Source of the DNA: G963677445 sp963677445
GTDB taxonomy: Bacteria > Bacteroidota > Ignavibacteria > Ignavibacteriales > Melioribacteraceae
Reading direction: 5' to 3'
Assembly (NCBI GenBank): GCA_963677445.2
Contig: CAXXGF010000061.1
Location: 62,001-126,000, forward strand
Length of the DNA: 64,000 nucleotides
The position numbers and the translations under genes are program-made. The first letter of the stretch is position 1, and every line of letters begins with the position of its first letter. The notes below the pieces were generated by a model. It was not told the origin of the DNA. It saw nothing but the letters and a program-made list of their open reading frames with translations, and did no database searches. Shown piece by piece: positions 9,176 to 19,222 of this stretch.

Positions 9176-10009
9176 ATGACCTTCAATATGCTCCATGAAT
9201 TAAAAAAATACCCGGTAAAAAATCCTCTGCTGAAAAAGTATATAAAATTCTTCTGGGAAATTCACGCTGATTATATGGAGGTTAACCACAGGGTAATACC
9301 TGTCCGGAATATTGATCTGAAATTTAATCTCTGCGACACCCCCAATTATTTCTGTATGGATGGCGGGGAATATCTTCTGGAGGATGTCTATTTTTCAGGA
9401 CTGCAGGATCATTACAGGGAAGCTCATCTAAAAATGACCGGTAAAATTAAGATGCTGGGGATATGTTTTTTACCGGAGGGGCTCTATCCTTTCCTGAAAA
9501 TACCTCTTAACGAATTCAGGAACCGGTTGTTCGGGGCGGATGAGATAGGATTCGCGCCCGCAAAAAAGATCAGTCAGCTCCTGAGAGAAGCTCCCGGAAA
9601 CGCTGCAAGACTGGAAATTCTTGAAAAGGAACTGTTATCCCTGCTCAATGAAAAAAATCTTATCCCTCAAAATTTTCAAAGAGTATTCCACATATTAAAA
9701 CATAATAACAATTCACAGCGAATAACTGAATTTTGCGAACAGCAAAATATAAATATTCGCCAGTTGGAAAGGCTGTATAACAAATATATCGGGGTTTCTG
9801 CAAAAACCTATGGAACACTCAACCGGTTTCAAAACTGCGTGAACCAGGTTTTGTTCGGGAACTATTCCAAACTTTCCGATATAGCTTTTACAAATGGTTA
9901 TTTCGACCAGATGCATTTCATCAAAGAATTCAAACGTTTCGCGGGTAAAACCCCGAATAGATTTGTGAAGAAGGAGGATTCAATGCTCCATATCGGCAGA
10001 TTTTCCTGA
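9176..10009 (+). CDS. AraC family transcriptional regulator
   Basis: 277 residues. The C-terminal third carries two helix-turn-helix units: FCEQQNINIRQLERLYNKYIG, then LSDIAFTNGYFDQMHFIKEFKRFAGKTPNRF, the AraC signature. The N-terminal part (LLKKYIKFFWEIHADY ... GICFLPEGLYPFL) resembles the DUF6597 sensory domain of AraC regulators in Bacteroidota. It probably controls a neighbouring small operon such as the 10346 gene, but no operator was recognised. Confidence 0.85.
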   Translation: MTFNMLHELKKYPVKNPLLKKYIKFFWEIHADYMEVNHRVIPVRNIDLKFNLCDTPNYFCMDGGEYLLEDVYFSGLQDHYREAHLKMTGKIKMLGICFLPEGLYPFLKIPLNEFRNRLFGADEIGFAPAKKISQLLREAPGNAARLEILEKELLSLLNEKNLIPQNFQRVFHILKHNNNSQRITEFCEQQNINIRQLERLYNKYIGVSAKTYGTLNRFQNCVNQVLFGNYSKLSDIAFTNGYFDQMHFIKEFKRFAGKTPNRFVKKEDSMLHIGRFS

Positions 10010-10345
10010 TTCATATAAAACTAAGAACTCCCCGTTTTCCTATGCGGGTCAGGCCGGAACCAATAGGAAAATCAGAAAAACAGTACTCGTAATCGGCTAT
10101 ATTTTTCCCTGGCCTTTAGATTAAGAGCGCCGCTTCGCCCCTGGGAGATGATGCCTGATTACGAGAACGATAATTTAAAGCAGTGTGCTCAATTCAATAT
10201 TCTGCCATTTACAGCAATAAAATAATTGATATGCCGCTTCACTATTTTATTACCCGGTTGTCGCTTTTTTACTATTCCATCAACTACTGACCCCCTAATT
10301 TTACCTTCATCAAATTTATTTTTTTAAAATTTCAGGGAAGATAAA
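10010..10345. other. Gene-free spacer
   Basis: No gene or repeat family could be identified. The last bases include AGGGAAG, a reasonable ribosome binding site for the gene at 10346. Confidence 0.5.
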
Positions 10346-10651
10346 ATGATTACAGAGTTTGTGAAATTTCAGATATTGGAAAACACAACCGAAGAGCAGC
10401 TCATTTCAAAATCTGACAACCTGGTTAATAATTTCCAGAAAAAACAGGATGGATATATCGATTCGGAGCTTGTGAAGGATACAAAAGAAAATATATGGAT
10501 TTTTATTTTTCATTACGAAAGTATGGAAAAGATCATGCGGGTAGGTGAAAAGATGCGCCAGACAAAAGAGTTTGGCGAGTTCTTTTCCCTCATAGTTCCC
10601 GAAAGCATCACTGTCTTTTTCAATGAGCAGTTGAGAAAATGGGATTCCTGA
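10346..10651 (+). CDS. ABM-like ferredoxin-fold small protein
   Basis: 101 residues beginning MITEFVKFQILENTTEEQLI. The pattern (strand with a sum of scores, GYIDSELVKD, WIFIFHYESMEKIMRVGEKM) matches small dimeric alpha/beta-barrel proteins of the antibiotic biosynthesis monooxygenase type. No catalytic assignment is possible. The start is supported by AGGGAAG a few bases upstream. It lies 82 bases before the flavodoxin-type gene and could be in the same transcript. Confidence 0.6.
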   Translation: MITEFVKFQILENTTEEQLISKSDNLVNNFQKKQDGYIDSELVKDTKENIWIFIFHYESMEKIMRVGEKMRQTKEFGEFFSLIVPESITVFFNEQLRKWDS

Positions 10652-10733
10652 TCTTCATTTGAGAAAAATATTCAGACGCCGCGGGTTATTTCGCGGCGCT
10701 GTGATTAAAAAAGAGTTTATTTGGGAAACAACG

Positions 10734-11536
10734 ATGAAAATAGAAAAAATTAAACTTGTCTGGTTTTCACCCACGGGAACAACAAAAAAGGTACTTGAAG
10801 GCATCGCGGCGGGATTTAATGGAGTTCCGGTTGAATGTATCGATATCACAAACCCGGGCGAAAGGGAAAATAAGGTTGAAATATCAGCCACTGACTTGCT
10901 TATTCTCGGCTCTCCCGTTTATATGGGCAGAATTCCGGCGCTGTTAAACGACTGGTTTAATTCACTGAAAGCGGATAAAACACCTGCCATCTGCGTGGTA
11001 GTTTACGGCAACCGTGTATATGATGACGCTCTGATTGAGTTGAATAATATTTTGTGCTGCGGCGTGGATGTATCCCGGTAGCGGCAGCGGCTTTTATCGG
11101 TGAACATTCTTTTTCGGGCCAGGCTCTGCCCATCGCGAATGGACGGCCGGATGATGATGATCTTAAGCGGGCAAGACTTTTCGGCGCCGTAACAGAGGAA
11201 AAAATTCTTTCCATGTCATCCGCTGATAAAAATCCCGGATTAGTTTTACCGGGCAATTTTCCTTATGGAGGAATTACCGATCTCTGGGATGTTGATTTTA
11301 TTGAGGTCGGTGAAAACTGCGATCATTGCGGAATTTGCTCGGAGGTCTGCCCTGTCGGCGCTATAAGCAAAAAGGATTCATTCAAAATTGATGTAAAAAA
11401 ATGTATTACCTGCTGCGGCTGTATTAAACACTGCCCCCGGGGAGCCAGGAAAATAAAGCCCGGTCCTGTAATGGAAGCCGCTAAAAGACTTCATAAACTT
11501 TACAGGCAAAGGAAAGAGCCGGAATTGTTTATATAA
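10734..11536 (+). CDS. EFR1-type flavodoxin-ferredoxin protein, frameshifted
   Basis: The first half (ATG 10734) is flavodoxin-like: LVWFSPTGTTKKVLEGIA binds FMN phosphate and LILGSPVYMGRIP follows. The second half, from about 11054 in another frame, gives CIPVAAAAFIGEHSFS and then two Cys clusters, CDHCGICSEVCPVG and CITCCGCIKHCPRGA, typical of a 2[4Fe-4S] ferredoxin. The halves join naturally around ELNNIL/RRGCIPVAA if one base is missing at about 11053. 803+1 bases gives 267 residues, the normal EFR1 length. The protein would pass electrons between FMN and iron-sulphur clusters in an anaerobic pathway. As written the frame stops at 11079-11081. Confidence 0.78.
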
Positions 11537-11677
11537 AGGAAAAGACCGATCCCATTTTTGGTTCCTCTTTAAGATGTGTTCGATATAAGAAGAGAGAAAG
11601 GGAATAAGATTACAGAGCCAATTGACGCGATCCAGACATTGATATTTCTTTACTAATCCCGGATGGGTGAATGAATT

Positions 11678-13211
11678 TTACTTATTTCGTTTATAATCAA
11701 TCCCCAGTTTATCCATACGGTTGCGGAGGGTGTTTGGATTTACCCCGAGCAATTCCGCGGCTCCCCCCGCGCCATGTATTTTGCCGCCACATTTGTTTAG
11801 AATATTCCTGATATGGATTGTAATTATATCATCCAGATTATCTGACTGCGCCGGACGGGATTCCTTTACAGGGATTTTCTCTTCCGGAAAATTTGTGAGA
11901 AGTTTTTCAAATGTTAATGGTCCCGCCGGATTTAAGATCAGGGCCCGCTCAACTATGTTCTGCAATTCTCTCACATTGCCCGGCCAGTTGTATTCAGTCA
12001 GAAAGTCTGCCGCTCCGGGAGTAATTCCGGGAATGTGCGGCAGTTTCAGCTCCTTCGATTTTAGAGTAATAAAATGTTGAAGCAATGCCGGAATATCCTC
12101 TTTTCTTTTCCTGAGAGGAGGGATGGTAATTGGAAATACATTTAAACGGAACCACAGATCCTGTCTGAATTCTCCTTTCTCAACCATTTTCTCCAGATTC
12201 CGGTTGGTGGCCGCGATAATTCTAATATCAAGAGATATTGTTTTTGTTCCCCCTATCCGTTCAATTTCTTTCTCCTGAATAACCCTCAACAGTTTCACCT
12301 GCGATTGCAGCGGCAGCTCCCCTATTTCATCAAGGAATATTGTACCTTTGTCCGCTCTTTCAAACCGGCCCCTTTTCGATGAAACAGCCCCTGTAAACGC
12401 CCCCTTTTCATAACCGAAAAGTTCACTGTCAATTAATGTTTCAGGAATGGCGCCGCAGTTTACACTCACAAATGGTCCCTCACTTCTCGATGAATAATAA
12501 TGAATGGCGTTTGCGATGACATCCTTACCAACACCGGTCTCACCTAATAATAAAACAGGGCTCTGAAGAGAAGCGACCTTTTCAATTTGGTACATCACCT
12601 CCTTTAATCCGTAATTTGCCCCGATTATTTCATCTCCCGATTTGCGGCGCAATTCCCCATGCAGAAATCTGTTATCATCATCAAGCAGCTCCTTAAGTTT
12701 TGTTAATTCTCTGTGTTTTAACGCGTTTGACATCGCGATGATGAACGGTTCTTTCAGGAGTAATACATAATCACTTTGCTCTTCAGTAAATTTTTCATGA
12801 CGGCTGATTATTGCCGCCGCTCCCAATACATCCTCTCCGGTATTGAGAAGTAATATCATTATATCATCACATTCAATATTGTGAAAATTTATCATTTCCC
12901 TGCTGAGCGAATTATTAAGAGGATCGCCAAAAATGTATACATCTTTGTTTCCCGGCATATTTGTTATGCCTGCGGTTTTTCTCGACTCTTCTTTCAAAGG
13001 AGTTATTAACTCCAGTTTGTACCCTCCTGTTTCATCCGCTTTTGCTATCGTTCTCATTACCCCATAATCAAAGTCATAATACTCAAGGAATATTATATCA
13101 GCCGGCATTATCTCTCTCAGTAATTCGGCTGTCGAGTATAACGCCTGTTCAATTTCCAAGTTACCACATATTCTTAGTGTCGCTTCCCTGAAAAAAAATA
13201 TTTTTGTCCAT
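11678..13211 (-). CDS. Sigma-54-dependent Fis-family activator (GAF-AAA-HTH), frameshift near start
   Basis: Order: GAF-like sensor (about 1-170), AAA+ domain with GETGVGKDVI and the sigma-54 contact loop GAFTGA, then a Fis-type HTH (GAAELLGVNPNTLRNRMDKLG). An in-frame ATG at 13261 falls inside the operator palindromes and is unlikely. The natural start is the ATG at 13211, preceded by GGGGAA, giving MDKNIFFREATLRICGN if one base is removed from the eight-base A run at 13191-13198. 1534-1 bases gives 510 residues. It faces the 13394 operon and probably activates it. Confidence 0.85.
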
Positions 13212-13225
13212 TGTTTATTCCCCGG

Positions 13226-13293
13226 TTTACTATATATGGTAAATCTACAAATTTTTACCATATATCACAATTGCATTTACCATATATGGTAAA
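13226..13293. promoter_or_regulatory. Three palindromic operator/UAS sites between activator and operon
   Basis: The perfect palindrome TTTACCATATATGGTAAA is at 13276-13293, the one-mismatch copy TTTACTATATATGGTAAA at 13226-13243, and a half-conserved copy TTTACCATATATCACA at 13254-13269. Centres are 28 and 22 bases apart. The position between a sigma-54 activator and the divergent operon suggests enhancer sites for that activator, with autoregulation likely because one site adjoins its start. Confidence 0.7.
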
Positions 13294-13341
13294 TGCTTGT
13301 TTTTTCCTCCAATTTTCTTATGTTTTTCACAAAATTTAACC

Positions 13342-13356
13342 GGCACGAAATTGGGA
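13342..13356 (+). promoter_or_regulatory. Possible sigma-54 (-24/-12) promoter
   Basis: CGGCACGAAATTGGG places GGCACG at the -24 position and GG where the -12 element normally has GC, ten bases apart. The -12 half is imperfect. The site sits about 40 bases before the 13394 start and 55-110 bases after the palindromic sites, the geometry expected for enhancer-driven sigma-54 transcription. Confidence 0.4.
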
Positions 13357-13393
13357 TACTATTTAGGAGACAAATTAACCGGAGCAAACCTGA

Positions 13394-13678
13394 ATGAAAC
13401 AACTGGAAGTAATTGAAATAAGATGCGCCGCTGCAAAAGTTACCCGGCTTGAACAGGAGCTGGAGTTAATCAGAGAACAATTTTTAAATGACTCTCAAAG
13501 CGGCTTAATAAAATTATACAAAAAATCTGAGCCCTATACAGACTATTGCATTCAAATTTATCAAAATATCGGGAATAATGAACCACACAAAGATTCCTGC
13601 GCGCTTCACATTCTTGAAGTTCTGAAGGATTACGGACTTGTAAATTTCGCGGTATGGATGGAATTCGGAATAGAATAA
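13394..13678 (+). CDS. Conserved hypothetical small protein
   Basis: 94 residues starting MKQLEVIEIRCAAAKV, with an N-terminal helix LEQELELIREQF, then TDYCIQIYQNIG and a C-terminal LKDYGLVNFAVWMEF. No catalytic motif. It looks like a soluble alpha/beta protein. It is the first gene of an operon with the SDR protein (42-base gap) and the radical SAM gene, divergent from the sigma-54 activator. Confidence 0.7.
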   Translation: MKQLEVIEIRCAAAKVTRLEQELELIREQFLNDSQSGLIKLYKKSEPYTDYCIQIYQNIGNNEPHKDSCALHILEVLKDYGLVNFAVWMEFGIE

Positions 13679-13720
13679 TAAAAAATTTGTAAATTTAAAT
13701 ATAAAGGAAAGGAAAATAAA

Positions 13721-14596
13721 ATGAAGAAAGTATTGGTTGCCGGAGCGACAGGTTACCTGGGGAAATATATGTTGAGGGAGCTTAAGAAACAGGGATATTA
13801 TATTCGCGCTCTCGCGAGAAACCGGGAAAAGCTTGAAGAAAGCAAAAATTTTATTGATGAGGAATTTATTGGTGAAGTTACAAAACCTGATTCTCTTGCC
13901 GGACTTTGCGAGAATATAGATATTGTTTTTTCTTCTGTCGGCATAACAAGGCAAAAAGATGGCCTGACATATATGGATGTGGATTACGGCGGAAACAAAA
14001 ACATTCTGAAAGAGGCAAAAAAATCGGGTGTTAAAAAATTCATTTTTGTTTCTGTTCTTTTTGGCGACCGTATGAGGGAACTGGAAATAGTAAACGCGAG
14101 GGAAATGATGGTTGATGAACTTAAACAGTCTGGTCTGGAATATTGTATTATACGCCCGAACGGATTCTTTTCCGATATGACAGAACTTTTGGATATGGCA
14201 AAAAAAGGAAGAATATATCTTTTCGGCAATGGAGAGTATAAAGCGAACCCAATACATGGAGCCGATCTGGCTGAATTTATCGTGAATAATATAGAGAACC
14301 GCGAAAAGGAGCTCAGCACAGGAGGCCCCGATATCCTTACGCAGAATGAAATGGCCGAGGCGGCATTTTCGGCAGCGGGCAGGAGAACAAAGGTTACATA
14401 TATACCATTATGGATAAAAGGGTTTTCTCTGAAATTGGCAAGGCTTTTTACCGGTCCTGAAAAATATGGCCCGGTTGAATTTTTCCTGACTGTTATGACA
14501 ATGGATATGATCGCTCCGAAATATGGTATTCACAGGCTTAAGGACTATTACATGGAGAAAACTGAAACTGATTCAGAAAAGAGAGTAAGTAAATAA
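13721..14596 (+). CDS. NAD(P)-binding SDR / NmrA-like protein
   Basis: 291 residues. The N-terminus VLVAGATGYLGKYMLRELKK contains the Rossmann GxxGxxG motif of atypical short-chain dehydrogenases. Later segments (KSGVKKFIFVSVLFG, LEYCIIRPNGFFSDM, NPIHGADLAEFIV) fit the NmrA/complex-I 39-kDa subfamily, which often lacks a full catalytic YxxxK and may sense NAD(P) or reduce small substrates. The stop TAA overlaps the ATG of the next gene by one base (TAATG), so the two are coupled. Likely activated by the divergent sigma-54 regulator. Confidence 0.85.
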   Translation: MKKVLVAGATGYLGKYMLRELKKQGYYIRALARNREKLEESKNFIDEEFIGEVTKPDSLAGLCENIDIVFSSVGITRQKDGLTYMDVDYGGNKNILKEAKKSGVKKFIFVSVLFGDRMRELEIVNAREMMVDELKQSGLEYCIIRPNGFFSDMTELLDMAKKGRIYLFGNGEYKANPIHGADLAEFIVNNIENREKELSTGGPDILTQNEMAEAAFSAAGRRTKVTYIPLWIKGFSLKLARLFTGPEKYGPVEFFLTVMTMDMIAPKYGIHRLKDYYMEKTETDSEKRVSK

Positions 14597-15390
14597 TGAA
14601 AATTACAGAAATAAAAAGCGGTCCGGTTCTTCAGCCATACTGACTTGAAGGGATAAATTACCAGATTGATCCATATTCAGGATGTCAGCACAATTGTTAT
14701 TATTGTTACGCTCTTAATTATGCCGATCATAACTGGAAAGAGGAGATCAGGATATATGAGAATCTGGAATCCCGCCTGGAAGAGGAGCTGGCCGGAATTC
14801 ATCCGCAAAAAATTTACCTCGGATATCAGACCGATCCTTATCAGCCTATGGAGGCTGAATTAAAACAGACGCGCGTTATTCTTGAAATTTTTCTCCGGAA
14901 AGGTTTTTCCACGAGTATTCTCACAAAATCGGACCTTGTCCTTCGCGATATTGATATTCTGAAAAAGATGGAAGACCCATCGGTAAGTTTTTCTATTGCC
15001 TTTACCGACGATAAAATCAGAATAATATTGGAAGAAAATACCATAAATACTGAGAGAAGAATCAATGCGCTTGGTAAGATCAGGGAAGCGGGTATCAGCG
15101 CTTCCGCCCTGCTTTGCCCGGTAATTCCATATATCACCGATGCTGAAAAACTTATTAACTCTTTAAAAGGTAAAGCAGAAACAATATGGGTATATGCTCT
15201 GAGTTTTCTTAATGAGGAAGAGCCCTCCTGGAATAACACGCTCAAAATACTGAATAAACATTTCCCCGCCGAAAAAGATCAAATCATTCGCGCCATTTTT
15301 AATAAAAAAGATCTATGGTGGAGTAATCTCCGTGATAAGCTCACAAAGACAGCGGTTGAAAAAGACCCGGACCTGAGGATTCATTTGTAA
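14596..15390 (+). pseudogene. Radical SAM protein (SPL/Rv2578c-like) with in-frame TGA
   Basis: Translation from the coupled ATG at 14596 gives an N-terminus, VLQPY, then a TGA at 14641-14643 (codon 16). The same frame runs on for about 248 codons: LEGINYQIDPYSGCQHNCYYCYA carries the radical SAM cluster Cys-x3-Cys-x2-Cys. IYLGYQTDPYQPME follows, then a TIM-barrel half with a dirigent DFLL-like pattern (SILTKSDLVLRD). Apart from this stop the gene is intact. Possible explanations are a nonsense mutation, a base-call error, or recoding. The TGA does not replace a cluster cysteine. An internal start after the cluster would make an inactive protein. Confidence 0.75.
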
Positions 15391-15959
15391 AATGATGCGT
15401 AAATCAGCATTTTCGCTGATAATATGAAATCACTAAAAAGATTGAATATTAACGGCAGTATAAATGCATAATTTCTATTATCGTTCTTCCTGCCTGTTTT
15501 TATCTTATCGGGTATAAAATTTCGTGTTAATTTGAAATATTTTCATTAAATTAGAATTTGTTGACAAATATAAAATAAATGTAATATTTCCGGAATCCCA
15601 TACTGAATGATTTTTTTGAGTAATACTGAACAAGAATACAGCCTTCTTTTAAACACCGGCAAATCAAAGATTTTATTAATCCCTATTATTAAAGGAGATT
15701 CATTTAAGAGTTAAACCCCTTCCCCGGCTTAAACAGGCTTTTCGGGAGGAAATATCTGAATTACAAGTTTTAGTAACATGTTTCGCTTAATTAAAGACTA
15801 TAGCATCCTGTTCTCCACGAATAATCAGTAACAACCAAATATAAATACACTGAAATTTTTACATGCTTCCGGCAGCGCTTTTTTTGGCTCTGTGACGGAA
15901 GAACTGAATATCCATTTAATATAAATTGATAGATTCCAAACTAAACTTGTGAGGCATTA
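15391..15959. other. A+T-rich gene-free spacer before the symporter operon
   Basis: No gene. The region is A+T-rich and probably contains the symporter promoter, for example around TTGACA at about 15560, but the downstream hexamer spacing (15 bases to TAATAT) is poor, so I do not call it. Confidence 0.4.
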
Positions 15960-16664
15960 ATGTCTAATTCAGAACAGTATGATGTTAACTTCTTCAAGCC
16001 TCTTTCCGCTCATGCGAAAGCCAATAAAAAATTAATTTTGATATTGGCTATTATATGGGCTGTAGGGGTTTTCGGTTTTCAGTTTTTACTGATTATCTTT
16101 AATGAACCAACACCTGAAAAAAGCTTCGAAACATTTCAGAAATCCTGGCCGACCGCCATTGAACAGGGCGCCGATAACCAGGTAAAAACCGATTTTGCCA
16201 AATCACTTCTTATGGTGCTCGGCAAAAATATCGCGGTGAAAGATAATCACAAAGTTATCCTTAAAGAATCACTAACCTGGACTGTTGCCAGTATGCTGCC
16301 CGATTCGGTGAGACCTGCTTTCATGAAGGCTCCTGATAAAGGGACATTTGAGCTGGCGGCAAAAACTCTCCGGCTGCAATACTCCGGTTTCGACAAAATC
16401 ATGACCGACCTTCTGCCATTCTCAATCGTTAAACTTGAGGATGACAAATTCCCCGAAAAATGCAGGAAAGAGCTTCCTGATATTATGGGGCTTTATCTGG
16501 TTCACAACCAGAATTTCCTGACAGATTTCACATTTATCGGTTTTCCTTTTCACTACTGGTATACCGCGCAATTTCTCCTGATTATGTTCGTGCTGCTTTG
16601 CGTTTATTATGCTGTATCGATAGAAAAAGCGAATAAAAAACATGATTTTGTTGAAGAAACTTAA
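15960..16664 (+). CDS. DUF4212-like small subunit of sodium/solute symporter
   Basis: 234 residues. The first helix (LILILAIIWAVGVFGFQFLL) and the last (FPFHYWYTAQFLLIMFVLLC) are those of the DUF4212 small partner of VC_2705-type symporters. Between them is a roughly 120-residue extracytoplasmic or cytoplasmic insert (PTPEKSFETFQKSWPT ... FLTDFTFIG) absent from the common 90-residue form. The gene is 17 bases upstream of the symporter, implying a two-subunit transporter. Confidence 0.75.
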   Translation: MSNSEQYDVNFFKPLSAHAKANKKLILILAIIWAVGVFGFQFLLIIFNEPTPEKSFETFQKSWPTAIEQGADNQVKTDFAKSLLMVLGKNIAVKDNHKVILKESLTWTVASMLPDSVRPAFMKAPDKGTFELAAKTLRLQYSGFDKIMTDLLPFSIVKLEDDKFPEKCRKELPDIMGLYLVHNQNFLTDFTFIGFPFHYWYTAQFLLIMFVLLCVYYAVSIEKANKKHDFVEET

Positions 16665-16681
16665 TAATTCCGGAGGCAAAT

Positions 16682-18367
16682 TTGAAAAAGATAAAAATTT
16701 TAATGGCATTGGTTTCATTTTTGTTGTTTACGCAAAATCTTTTTGCGCAGTCGGCGACAGAACTGGAAGGTGAGTTTAAATTAGGACCGGCAATCATACT
16801 GATAATTCTGTTGGTCACATTTGTTATGGTTGGACTTTTTAACAGGGCTAAAGACACATCCACATATTGGGCTGCGGGAAGAAAAATTTCTCCGGTAGGC
16901 GCGGGAATGGCAATAGCTTCCAACTGGATGAGCGCGGCCTCTTTCCTCGGCATGGCTGCTATCATGTATGGAGCGGGATATCACGGCCTTTCCTATGTGG
17001 TCGGATGGACCGGCGGATATGTCTTGCTGCTTATTCTCATGGCAGGTCAGATCAGAAGGTACGGTAAATATACCGCCGCCGATTTTATCGGGGACCGCTA
17101 TTATTCCCAGGGATTAAGAGGATTCGGAGCCGGCCTGGCAATATTTGTTTCATTCTCATATTGCGTGGGTCAGTTTGCCGGTATCGGCCTGATGTTCAAA
17201 TGGATCCTCGGCATCGATTATACCTGGGCTGTTCTTATAGGCGCTTCGGTTGTGCTTGCCTATACACTGATATCAGGTATGCTCGGGGTTACTAAAAACA
17301 TGCAGATACAGTATGTTATTATAATAATTTCATTCCTTATACCCCTTTTCATTCTCATGTACAAATTCGGATATTTTTACTGGCTGCCCCAAACAGGATA
17401 CGGTGCGGTTGTTACAGATATAGTTGAAGGTATTGCCCCGGGGAAAGGCTTAACCGCCCTCGGCCACGATTTCGCGATCCTTCCATCCCCCGAGTTTGCC
17501 ATGCCCTGGGATCCCGCCACGGGGCAGACAGCATTCCAGTGGATCGCGATCTGTTTTTCTCTTATGATTGGTACCGCGGGACTGCCCCATGTTATACAGC
17601 GCTTTTATGTTGTTCCACGCGCCAGAGACGCCAGATGGTCAGTTGTTTGGGGCCTGTTTTTTATATGTATCCTTTACTGGAGCGCCCCGGTTTATTCCTC
17701 ACTCGGGAAACTTCTCTCTGCAAGTCCGGATGTCGGCAAACTCGCTAAAGACGCTATAGTTGTTTATACCGCGCAGCTTGGCGATGTATTCCCTCTAATA
17801 GTAGGATTCCTCGCCGCGGGAGCTGTATCGGCAGCATTCTCCACGGTATCAGGACTGCTTGTCGCGGGGGCTTCCGCATTTTCGCATGACCTTTATTACA
17901 AAGTAATAAATCCTAACGCCAATGAAAAAACACAGATGCTCATGGCGCGCATAGGTACAATCCTGATGGCTGCGGCAGTAGCTATTGTCGCTCTCCTCAA
18001 ACTTGGTCTTATCGCTCAGCTTGTCGCGGTCGCTTTTTCACTTGCCGGCTGTACAATATTCCCACTCTTCCTGCTCGGTATCTGGTGGAGCGGTTCAAAT
18101 CGCGCGGGAGCATGGGCAGGTCTTATCGCCGGAACAGGTGTTTCACTGCTCGCGCTTATCTATTTTGTTGCCGGCAAATTCGGCGCTTCTCTGCCGGCTC
18201 AGGAATTCGTCAACTATTACCTGAACGCCTGGTACTTTGCCATTTTCGGCGCCCCGATTGCCATCTTTACCAATATTATCGTATCAAAAATTTCGAAAGA
18301 AAAAACTCCCCTCGAAATTAAAAAATTCCTCGCTAAACAGGTGCATAACTATAAAGTTGAGGACTAA
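16682..18367 (+). CDS. Sodium/solute symporter, VC_2705 (ActP-like) subfamily
   Basis: 561 residues, about 13 membrane helices after a cleavable-looking N-terminus (MALVSFLLFTQNLFAQSA). The SSS signatures are visible: YWAAGRKISPVGAGMAIASNWMSAASFLG and QIRRYGKYTAADFIGDRYYS. The start is a TTG at 16682 with GGAGG five bases upstream. Family members move acetate and other short carboxylates with Na+. A hairpin terminator follows, and after a repeat region a CBS/DUF294 protein, a common neighbour of this transporter, probably a regulator. The substrate cannot be read from sequence. Confidence 0.85.
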   Translation: MKKIKILMALVSFLLFTQNLFAQSATELEGEFKLGPAIILIILLVTFVMVGLFNRAKDTSTYWAAGRKISPVGAGMAIASNWMSAASFLGMAAIMYGAGYHGLSYVVGWTGGYVLLLILMAGQIRRYGKYTAADFIGDRYYSQGLRGFGAGLAIFVSFSYCVGQFAGIGLMFKWILGIDYTWAVLIGASVVLAYTLISGMLGVTKNMQIQYVIIIISFLIPLFILMYKFGYFYWLPQTGYGAVVTDIVEGIAPGKGLTALGHDFAILPSPEFAMPWDPATGQTAFQWIAICFSLMIGTAGLPHVIQRFYVVPRARDARWSVVWGLFFICILYWSAPVYSSLGKLLSASPDVGKLAKDAIVVYTAQLGDVFPLIVGFLAAGAVSAAFSTVSGLLVAGASAFSHDLYYKVINPNANEKTQMLMARIGTILMAAAVAIVALLKLGLIAQLVAVAFSLAGCTIFPLFLLGIWWSGSNRAGAWAGLIAGTGVSLLALIYFVAGKFGASLPAQEFVNYYLNAWYFAIFGAPIAIFTNIIVSKISKEKTPLEIKKFLAKQVHNYKVED

Positions 18368-18393
18368 ACCAGGTAACATAACTTTTTTTGCAC

Positions 18394-18414
18394 GGGCAGG
18401 ATAATTTCCTGCCC
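18394..18414 (+). terminator. Probable terminator after symporter
   Basis: GGGCAGGA (18394-18401) and TCCTGCCC (18407-18414) form a perfect 8-base stem with a 5-base loop, followed by TTCCTTTAA. It lies 27 bases after the symporter stop. Confidence 0.65.
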
Positions 18415-19222
18415 TTCCTTTAACAGGATGTCAGGATTGTTTTGATGGTCAGGATTGTTTTTCAATATCCTTACTTTACCAACTTTTCTAAAAAATCCTC
18501 CCTTGTACTTACCTCTTTCTTTAACAAGACTCAGGAAATATTACGAAAAATTAGGTTCTATATGAAATTTAGTGGGTAAAGTAATAAAATAGCGCATAAA
18601 GATATGAATCAAAGATTCGCATAATGTCATGTTAGATTTCCGGAAACCAGCCCCTGGTCTTCACCACCACAGAGCGCGCGGTCTTGAAAAAAGTGGATGA
18701 GTCTTAAAGTCCCTCTTACCCCGACTGAGCCAAACGCTTTCAGCTTCCCATATCTTTATGCGTTTGCTGCTTTCGCCCTTTCAGGGCTCTGATAATGTCT
18801 TTATTTTTCTTAACCGGGGCGTTGCCCCGGCCTGTTGCCTGCACCCTTTCAGGGTTTTGTATCCATCTGTGACAAACTGGAATTATTATTAGCGCTGAAA
18901 GCGCGACAATCAACAGCCCCGGACAACGCCCGGGGTAATAAAAGAAAAAGTGTATTTAAGCCCTGTAGGGGCGGAAGCTAAACGTCGGAATTATCCGGTT
19001 ATACTTTAACAAAAGGTTTTGTCTAATTGTCAGGACCGACAAAAATCACCCACTGTATTTCACATAGAACCAAAAATAAAAAAAGTTACGATACCTTCAG
19101 CATCCCGCCTTTATCCTGTTCATCTAAACAATCCTGGTAATCCTGTTATATTTTTCGTAAGATATAGCTATTCTTCCAATTTTTCTTTATAATAAAGATT
19201 ATCAAATAACTCATGTGAATTT
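18415..19222. repeat. Repeat-rich intergenic region
   Basis: Several short palindromic modules: CCCTTTCAGGGCT, CGGGGCGTTGCCCCGG, GCCCCGGACAACGCCC, GCCCTGTAGGGGC, between about 18770 and 18980. At about 19105-19150 there is a copy of the TCCTGTTCATCTAAACAATC module also seen near 2970 and 31180. No gene. Confidence 0.6.

Noticed and set aside
15540..15600. TTGACA and TAATAT hexamers before the symporter operon
   Set aside because: Spacing of 15 bases and nearly 400 bases to the start codon make a promoter call unsafe.
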